Positions 58,893 to 64,000 of a DNA stretch of 64,000 bases are shown here, in pieces (within the stretch, counting starts at the first letter, position 1; each line of letters begins with the position of its first letter). Below the pieces are notes generated by a model, which worked only from the letters and a program-made list of their open reading frames with translations, was not told where the DNA came from and did no database searches. This stretch comes from Rhabditoides inermis (lineage: Eukaryota; Nematoda; Chromadorea; Rhabditida; Rhabditidae). Position numbers and translations under genes: made by a program. The DNA lies in contig CAWZYM010000167.1 of the NCBI GenBank assembly GCA_963966185.1, positions 62,001 through 126,000 on the forward strand, read 5' to 3'.

Positions 58893-59627
58893 TCACAAGT
58901 ATGGAGCTGTGAAAAACTCTCTTTCAGTACACAGCTGAAGAGGGTCATAGTTCTTCTTTCTCAAAGTCTCTAGCGCTTTCAAATGTCGGATGAGAGATTT
59001 CAGATGGATGTTTAGTCTTGAAACATAAAAATCTAGACTGGTAATCTCATCCAGCGACTTGTACTCTTGGACAGACTGTGCTACATGTGTCAAAGATTGG
59101 TAAATGTTCTCAAACGTATTCACAATCAATGACGCAACATCATCACAATTCGTCACAGCCTCTGCTACCTCCTCTTCTTGAACATGGAAATAGTTTGCAC
59201 AGTGCTCAATTTCGTGATACGAGGCCGGTTTGGCAAAGGAACTAGTGTCTGGAGTAGAAATGTTGAACGACTTGTTGAATATGACGGACATTTCTAGCGG
59301 GTCGAATGCAAGGGTGGTGATGGAGTGAGCACGAGTTGATATTGCCGTAGATCCAGCATTTCGAAGAGATTCCAGCAGTTGTGTAAAGTCGTTTTCGAGA
59401 ATTTCGTAGTATCCGTCAGTGCAGTGATTCAATAGTACATCTCCTCTGACCTTGTTCAATCGAAGGATGATCCGTTGCAAAGCATACACAAAGTCGGACG
59501 CAGGAATATCAAAGTCGGAGAGATGAATAGATGCATCGCTGAGAGAAATGTGTCTATCAGAACAATACTTTCGAATACAACACAGAGCACAAGCAATATC
59601 AAAAAGCGACATTTTCGAAAACAACAA
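58893..59627 (-). CDS. Polinton-associated protein of unknown function (244 aa)
   Basis: Intact ORF. The first ATG gives MLFSKMSLFDIACALCCIRK; the second Met may be the real start. It is predicted mostly alpha-helical, with an acidic central segment (HVQEEEVAEAVTNCDD) and leucine-rich helices near the C-terminus (NIHLKSLIRHLKALETLRKK). There is no membrane segment. A TATTTAAAG box lies about 40 bp upstream on the minus strand. Its place at the end of the virion gene block suggests a structural or assembly role (inference). I recognise no domain. Confidence 0.7.
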   Translation of the reverse strand: MLFSKMSLFDIACALCCIRKYCSDRHISLSDASIHLSDFDIPASDFVYALQRIILRLNKVRGDVLLNHCTDGYYEILENDFTQLLESLRNAGSTAISTRAHSITTLAFDPLEMSVIFNKSFNISTPDTSSFAKPASYHEIEHCANYFHVQEEEVAEAVTNCDDVASLIVNTFENIYQSLTHVAQSVQEYKSLDEITSLDFYVSRLNIHLKSLIRHLKALETLRKKNYDPLQLCTEREFFTAPYL

Positions 59628-59857
59628 AATGAAATACTGACCAAGTGTAATGTTCTACCGCTTTAAATACATACATCCATGCGCTGCACCTACACTGCAC
59701 CGTGCTGCATACATTAGCCATCTACTCTCCTCGTAAACTACCCGCTCATCGCTACTACCCTTCAACTACCAGCTACGCACACTGCATTCGTCAATGCCTT
59801 TTCATGAACAAATCAATTATACGAATAAATATTAATACATTTATCTGCACTTTTCAA

Positions 59858-60316
59858 TCAAACACAAGGGAATACAAAGTTGTAGTTTGTTGTCATATAA
59901 TTTCGAACAAAATCGTCATCATTCTTGATTCTAGCAAATTCCAAAACAACATCTTCAAGTAGTCGTCCTCGGGCCAAATTGTCCAGAAAATAAATGGCAA
60001 ATGCCCCGCATGTCAGCTCTCTGTCCGTCTGCATTCTCTCCCTAGTGTAGATCATGACGTCAAACGACTTGCAGAAACGGCGAATACTCTTCACTTTTGG
60101 CGGCCTTCCAAATGAATCAATGTAGATGCATGTTCTTCCGTCGACAAATATGGAAACCCAGTGTTGACCCGGATGATTGTGCGGCATAGTATTGACAATC
60201 ATGCAATATCGATTCAAAGTACACTGTGGAATGCGGTCAGCTGCAAACGTACCTAGGTATAATCGACGTAAGCAGCTATTTTTGGAAACACATGTAGCAA
60301 TATCAAAAGTGTTCAT
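59858..60316 (-). CDS. Adenain-like cysteine protease of a Polinton (152 aa)
   Basis: Maturation protease of the C5/Ulp1-related fold found in Polintons and adenoviruses, where it cleaves capsid proteins. The expected active-site pattern is present: His52 in QHWVSIFV, Asp67 in IYIDSFGRPP, a Gln/Asp segment at 96-98, and Cys103 in LTCGAFAIYFL. The length is somewhat short but typical of the family (about 150-200). The start codon overlaps the stop of the capsid gene by one base (TAATG), so the two are probably expressed from one transcript or tightly packed promoters. Intact. Confidence 0.85.
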   Translation of the reverse strand: MNTFDIATCVSKNSCLRRLYLGTFAADRIPQCTLNRYCMIVNTMPHNHPGQHWVSIFVDGRTCIYIDSFGRPPKVKSIRRFCKSFDVMIYTRERMQTDRELTCGAFAIYFLDNLARGRLLEDVVLEFARIKNDDDFVRNYMTTNYNFVFPCV

Positions 60317-61659
60317 TAGATGATATGGTCGACTTCGGGATTGCGATCCGCACTAATACTGACAACTGAATTGATTTCTCCGAGAACAATGACGTAGATT
60401 CCGCCTTCTGGCACCGGTTTTCGAAACTGTAGACGTAGACTGCAATTGCCAGAACTCATCAGATCCACCATATTTGTATTGCTGGCTGGGCTAGTGTCAA
60501 AGGTGAAGAATGTGTATCCGCCTTCCGAGAACATTGTCGGTGTGATTCCGTTGGTGATTCCAGGGCTGCGACCATACCCTAGTGACTCAATCATTGCCAT
60601 GTACTGTGTCATGTACTGCCCAGAAGAAAAATCAATATTTTGCGGTCTAGATGGAATAGTACGTCCGGCTACATCTAGATAGCACTCTTGAATGTCAAAC
60701 GGTTGAAAGTGGAAAGGCGACTTTCCATAGGAGCCGTTGTATGCATCTGCAGAAACAAGTCCTACAGTAATACGCTTGGGAAGACGATTAGAAAAAAGTA
60801 GATTCTCTGGTAGATCTCGACGTCCCGCTCCACAGTAGATGACACGTGTTTGTAGATCGACAGTGGGGTAGTGAATAAACTGCTGCTCGTTGAGTAATTT
60901 GGTAACTGCCAGTTCTGCTCCAGGTGCCAGCTCGTACTCACACAGCATTAGCTTTAGAGAATCGTAGTGAATATGTACATTGCCAAGCTTACTGTAGAGT
61001 TCAGTGGCTAGATTACGAATATCGAGAGTAAACTGGGGGTTTGCAAATACAAATGACAGCTTCAAATCAACGTGATTGAGGAGTAGACGATCCTGATTAC
61101 ATAGCGGCAAATTGATATTACTGACGACCTGGATAGTCTGGCCCTTGTCACACTTGTCTCTCCTTGCTAGAAATCCCACGTCATTCTCATCGTCATTGTT
61201 CTCGTCGCAGCAGAATCCAGACATTGCATACGTCGTCTTTTTTGCCGATGTGTCTGCACTCAACACTGTAGTAATGTACGATTGATAGGCATAGTCGGGA
61301 GCATCGTTGACGAGGGTACCATTGAGATAGAGAGATACCTGTTTAAACATACTCTGCCCAATATTATTGATTTGCGCAACGTCGGCCATTCTCTTATTTT
61401 CAGCATCATACGCCGAAAACTTGCTTCCATCTCCGCCAACAATGTGAAATGTAGCAACGACATACGACTTTGACAGGTTTACGAAATAGCGCGAGTTTGA
61501 GTACCGGAATACGTTTGCACCTTGTTGGAGCAGCGAGTGTGATAGGGGAACTTCAGTATAGCGCACCTCCTTGCATCCCATCTGAGTTGCAGGAAATGAG
61601 AATAGATCAAGTTCTGAGAGAGACTGTTTATCGGAGCGAGCATCAAGTAGACGGTACAT
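60316..61659 (-). CDS. Polinton major capsid protein, double jelly-roll (447 aa)
   Basis: Length and order of segments match Polinton/Maverick major capsid proteins: an N-terminal VPLSHSLLQQGANVF, FNLS-like FVNLSKSYVVATFHI, LYLNGTLVNDAPDYAY, then LKLSFVFANPQFTLDIR ending the first barrel, and VDLQTRVIYCGAGRRDLPEN, PKRITVGLVSADAYNGSY and SPFHFQPFDIQECYLDVAGR in the second. It should form the trimeric capsomers of an icosahedral particle (family knowledge). No stop or frameshift is seen. It is followed after 1 overlapping base by the protease and preceded by the small Gly-rich protein with only 2 bases between. Confidence 0.85.
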   Translation of the reverse strand: MYRLLDARSDKQSLSELDLFSFPATQMGCKEVRYTEVPLSHSLLQQGANVFRYSNSRYFVNLSKSYVVATFHIVGGDGSKFSAYDAENKRMADVAQINNIGQSMFKQVSLYLNGTLVNDAPDYAYQSYITTVLSADTSAKKTTYAMSGFCCDENNDDENDVGFLARRDKCDKGQTIQVVSNINLPLCNQDRLLLNHVDLKLSFVFANPQFTLDIRNLATELYSKLGNVHIHYDSLKLMLCEYELAPGAELAVTKLLNEQQFIHYPTVDLQTRVIYCGAGRRDLPENLLFSNRLPKRITVGLVSADAYNGSYGKSPFHFQPFDIQECYLDVAGRTIPSRPQNIDFSSGQYMTQYMAMIESLGYGRSPGITNGITPTMFSEGGYTFFTFDTSPASNTNMVDLMSSGNCSLRLQFRKPVPEGGIYVIVLGEINSVVSISADRNPEVDHII

Positions 61660-61661
61660 TA

Positions 61662-62084
61662 TTAAAATGGAGGCGACCTCTTGGCAGCAGCGGCCTTTTT
61701 GTTAATGACGACACCAATGAGACGTTTCCTTTTATTTCCTTGTCCGATCATCTTCATGAATCCCTCTTTGCCTCGTCGATTAAGGGTGCTGACCACATTT
61801 TTCCCACGGATGACGTCTCCTACTACACCTGCGGCAGTACTTGCAACTGCATCCAGAATCCGCGGCGCTGCTATTGCAAATGAATGTGTGAAACCGCGGG
61901 CAACTCCACCTACTCCCAAACCAGCTCCTCGCTGGTATGGAATACCGGTGAACCGATGTAACTGTCCACCATTCTGGTTCGGACCCTTTGGAAAAAATAG
62001 TCCCTCCCAATCAAAAGTATCCAGATTGATAGGCACACCTCGCTGACCACCGCTCATTGTGAATGAAAATTGAACACTAATCAA
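61662..62084 (-). CDS. Small Gly-rich, basic virion protein of a Polinton (140 aa)
   Basis: N-terminal half is polar (SGGQRGVPINLDTFDWEGLF). The middle is Gly-rich and hydrophobic (RGAGLGVGGVARGF, DAVASTAAGVVGDVIRG). The C-terminus is basic (GNKRKRLIGVVINKKAAAAK). Polintons carry a comparable small protein next to the capsid gene, compared in position and composition with adenovirus core/membrane-active peptides. The role here is inferred from place and composition. A second in-frame Met (residue 10) precedes SGGQRG and may be the true start. Confidence 0.65.
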   Translation of the reverse strand: MISVQFSFTMSGGQRGVPINLDTFDWEGLFFPKGPNQNGGQLHRFTGIPYQRGAGLGVGGVARGFTHSFAIAAPRILDAVASTAAGVVGDVIRGKNVVSTLNRRGKEGFMKMIGQGNKRKRLIGVVINKKAAAAKRSPPF

Positions 62085-62109
62085 AATAGAAACACGCTAC
62101 CACAACCAA

Positions 62110-63432
62110 TCAATTTATACGTTTGAAATGCAGCACACAAATGACTGAACCCCATTGAAACTTGATGTGTTTCCCCTGCTGATCACAAATGGAAATTTGA
62201 ATGTGATCCAAGTTGTTACTCCTCAGAGGAAAATATCTGACTGGATTGAACACATGAGATACAATGTCGCCGTAATGATTAGTAATTGGTACTACTCGCA
62301 GCAAATTGCTCTTTTGACTACCAACAACGTTAAAGTCAACTACGTTGGAATACAGATAGAGAGAAGAATAATTACTGCGATAGTTGAGTCCGTTATTAGC
62401 AATACTAGATTTTTCAAATCGATAAGTGTCGAAACCACAAATGTAAGCCAGCGTCGGCGAAATTTCCACCTTTTCATTGGGTTGCAAGTTGACTCTGAAC
62501 CTGTTCAAAAATGAATCAAAACTAAACAATGAGCTGTCGTCTGTAAAATTACGCTTTAAGGAACGTTGTTGATTGAGCGTGGTTTCTTGAATTTCTAGTA
62601 GTTTCTGTTCTTGATCCAGCTTTTCTTTCAATTCTTCCAGTTTCTTCTGCTCAGCATCAAGCAGCTTGGTCTCATCGTCGTGTTTCTTCTTTTCAGCGTC
62701 GAGTAGATTCTTCTCCTCTGTCAGTTTTCTTTTTACGTCGTCTCGTCTCCTTTTCTCGTCGTCCAGTTGCGTTTTTTGCTCATCCTGCCTTGACCGCTCA
62801 TCATCTATCCTCTTCCTTTCCTTGTCCAAAATTTCTCTCTCCACAGTTAGTTTGGACTTTTTGCCATCCAACTCTATTCCCTGTTCCGTGAGCTTCTTTT
62901 TCTCAAGATCAAGCTTCTTTCTCTCTTGTTTTAGACGTTCTTTTTCATTTTCTATTCTAGTCTGCTCCTCTCCAAGTGCTGTCCTCTCTTCATTTTGTTT
63001 TTCTCGCAGTTGAGCCACTTGCTGTGGTGTTAGCACATGTCCTCTATTGATCAAATCTAGAGCTGCTTGTGCTCTCTGATCAAGCTCTCTCTTGGCTCTC
63101 TTGTTGGTATCGTCATTATTCAAGACTGCTTCTAATCGTGACGGGCTATGGTAGTTACCAGGCGGTATGTAGTACTTGTTCTTTGTTCCGTCAGATCTAG
63201 TGTGTATAACATGAGCTCGCGATGGTAAATTTTCAAAAGAATGCGGATAGATTAGTTCACACAATCCGACTTCAAACTGACCAGGCGGCACATCGATACG
63301 CTCAGGAAGACGAACAGTAAAGTTGTTGAGTTTATTGCGAGGAGAAGAAGAGTCGGAAGAGGGAACAGTAATGTAGAAATTGTCACTATTCATTGGTAGA
63401 CGACCGCGTCGATGAGTGATAAAACGATGCAA
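62110..63432 (-). CDS. Polinton penton/minor capsid protein with inserted coiled coil (440 aa)
   Basis: The N-terminal part (residues about 14-110: FYITVPSSD, NKLNNFTVRLPERIDVPPGQ, VGLCELIYPHSFENL) and the C-terminal part (about 305-440: VNLQPNEKVEISPTLAYICGF, VVPITNHYGDIVSHVFNPVR, ISICDQQGKHIKFQWG, VICVLHFKR) are the two halves of the single jelly-roll minor capsid (penton) protein of Polintons. Between them, residues about 115-300 are an almost uninterrupted E/K/R/L/D heptad-like coiled coil (for example RIENEKERLKQERKKLDLEK). The start may be Met1 or Met14 (MNSDNF). TATAAATA on the minus strand near 63470 is a likely promoter. The ORF is intact. Confidence 0.8.
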   Translation of the reverse strand: MHRFITHRRGRLPMNSDNFYITVPSSDSSSPRNKLNNFTVRLPERIDVPPGQFEVGLCELIYPHSFENLPSRAHVIHTRSDGTKNKYYIPPGNYHSPSRLEAVLNNDDTNKRAKRELDQRAQAALDLINRGHVLTPQQVAQLREKQNEERTALGEEQTRIENEKERLKQERKKLDLEKKKLTEQGIELDGKKSKLTVEREILDKERKRIDDERSRQDEQKTQLDDEKRRRDDVKRKLTEEKNLLDAEKKKHDDETKLLDAEQKKLEELKEKLDQEQKLLEIQETTLNQQRSLKRNFTDDSSLFSFDSFLNRFRVNLQPNEKVEISPTLAYICGFDTYRFEKSSIANNGLNYRSNYSSLYLYSNVVDFNVVGSQKSNLLRVVPITNHYGDIVSHVFNPVRYFPLRSNNLDHIQISICDQQGKHIKFQWGSVICVLHFKRIN

Positions 63433-63470
63433 TGAAATAAAATTGATAAAATCAACGTTTATTGATATAT

Positions 63471-63695
63471 TTATACTGTATTAGTGCCTTTTACACCGAT
63501 GAATGGTTGATGAACAAGAGCTTCTCGAAACTTTCTCGCTGCCTTCTTTCGTCGATAAATGCCGTAGACAATGTATGCAAACGAAAACATTGTGCAGACT
63601 CCAATAATCGTGATAAACAAGTAGAATGCTCTGTGAGTTTCCGACACTTGTCGACACTTGACCGAGTACGGTAATGAAATCATTACAACTGACAA
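63471..63695 (-). CDS. Small single-pass membrane protein of the Polinton (74 aa)
   Basis: A short N-terminal domain with one Cys, then a hydrophobic segment (residues about 24-47, FYLFITIIGVCTMFSFAYIV), then a basic tail (YRRKKAARKFREALVH). The role is unknown. Polintons and related adintoviruses often encode small membrane proteins. The stop lies 38 bp from the penton start region. Confidence 0.6.
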   Translation of the reverse strand: MSVVMISLPYSVKCRQVSETHRAFYLFITIIGVCTMFSFAYIVYGIYRRKKAARKFREALVHQPFIGVKGTNTV

Positions 63696-63713
63696 CTACC
63701 CGGAGTGGCAACC

Positions 63714-63720
63714 TATATAA
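63714..63720 (+). promoter_or_regulatory. TATA box between divergent Polinton genes
   Basis: TATATAA 31 bp upstream of the ATPase start codon at 63751, in a 55-bp gap between the membrane-protein gene (-) and ATPase (+). The gap probably serves both directions. Confidence 0.6.
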
Positions 63721-63750
63721 ACGAATTTGTTGTCCGATGGCGTGACCGAA

Positions 63751-64000
63751 ATGAGTTGCGCTTTCAAAATCAAAAGTCCTGCCGGTATTTTTCTGTCAGG
63801 CCCCAGTGCAAGCGGTAAAACGTTTATTGCTGCCGAAATGATTCGTTGCTGTGATGAGCTGTTTGATCATCCGATTGATCGCATCTACTATTGTTATGGC
63901 CTGGTAGCACCCGACCTGCCACATGATGATCGACTGCAAGTGATACAAGGAGCACCGTCCATGGATCTTCTACAAGAGCCAGGAGTTTCGAAACTGGTAT
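63751..64000 (+). CDS. Polinton genome-packaging ATPase, 5' part (cut by window end)
   Basis: At least 83 codons open to the window end, starting MSCAFKIKSPAGIFLSGPSA. The Walker A motif GPSASGKT is at residues 17-24, followed by an FIAAEMIRCC helix and a YYCYGLVAPD beta strand. This matches the N-terminus of the FtsK/HerA-type (A32-like) packaging ATPases of Polintons, which pump the genome into the capsid (family knowledge). Walker B and the rest lie beyond the window. Confidence 0.78.
   Translation, partial: MSCAFKIKSPAGIFLSGPSASGKTFIAAEMIRCCDELFDHPIDRIYYCYGLVAPDLPHDDRLQVIQGAPSMDLLQEPGVSKLV

Overview
This is eukaryotic DNA, most likely from a nematode. The clearest marker is a complete two-exon major sperm protein (MSP) gene at 25.6-26.0 kb. 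A tyrosine phosphatase of the kind expanded in nematodes, short introns with TTTCAG-type acceptors, and TATA plus AATAAA signals agree. The species cannot be named from the sequence alone.

Host genes are few. (1) A receptor-less protein tyrosine phosphatase lies at 5.2-11.3 kb (+), with seven visible exons and large transposon-filled introns. (2) A mitochondrial-type glutamyl-tRNA synthetase (EARS2) lies at about 12-16.7 kb (+). It has a frameshift and an in-frame stop, and one of its exons has been amplified with its splice donor into a 15-copy, 137-bp minisatellite. (3) A lysine/arginine-rich gene of unknown function occupies 24.4-19.9 kb (-). Nine symmetric phase-0 exons are tandemly duplicated, so both copies could be joined in one reading frame. 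(4) Two small unrecognised genes or ORF groups lie in AT-rich DNA at 17.5-19.0 kb (-). (5) MSP. The promoters of MSP and of the K/R-rich gene look alike, which suggests a male-germline setting (inference).

Mobile DNA makes up the rest. From 1 to 10 kb and at 50.5 kb there are long inverted-repeat (foldback) elements whose arms carry inward-facing tRNA-like modules; two contain the same internally deleted reverse-transcriptase fragment. At 30.9-41.8 kb a CR1-like LINE is split by a 7.4-kb LTR element with apparently identical 564-bp LTRs and by a TA-flanked MITE. In both cases removing the insert plus one target copy restores the LINE reading frame. The LTR element encodes a retropepsin but no recognisable reverse transcriptase or integrase, and carries an intron-like motif repeated through its body. 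At 42.4-44.2 kb there is an integrase tail and a 5'-truncated RTE LINE. At 51.4-57.5 kb a 176-bp satellite is interrupted by an intact RTE-type LINE (1008-aa ORF) with a 12-bp target duplication. Blocks at 26.6-30.3 kb and 45.5-47.7 kb are direct and inverted duplications rich in CT microsatellites.

From 58.9 kb to the end is the virion module of a Polinton/Maverick virus-like transposon: an unknown 244-aa protein, adenain-like protease, double-jelly-roll major capsid protein, small basic Gly-rich protein, penton/minor capsid protein with a long inserted coiled coil, a small membrane protein, and the start of a divergently transcribed packaging ATPase. Its polymerase and integrase would lie beyond the window. 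All ORFs look intact.
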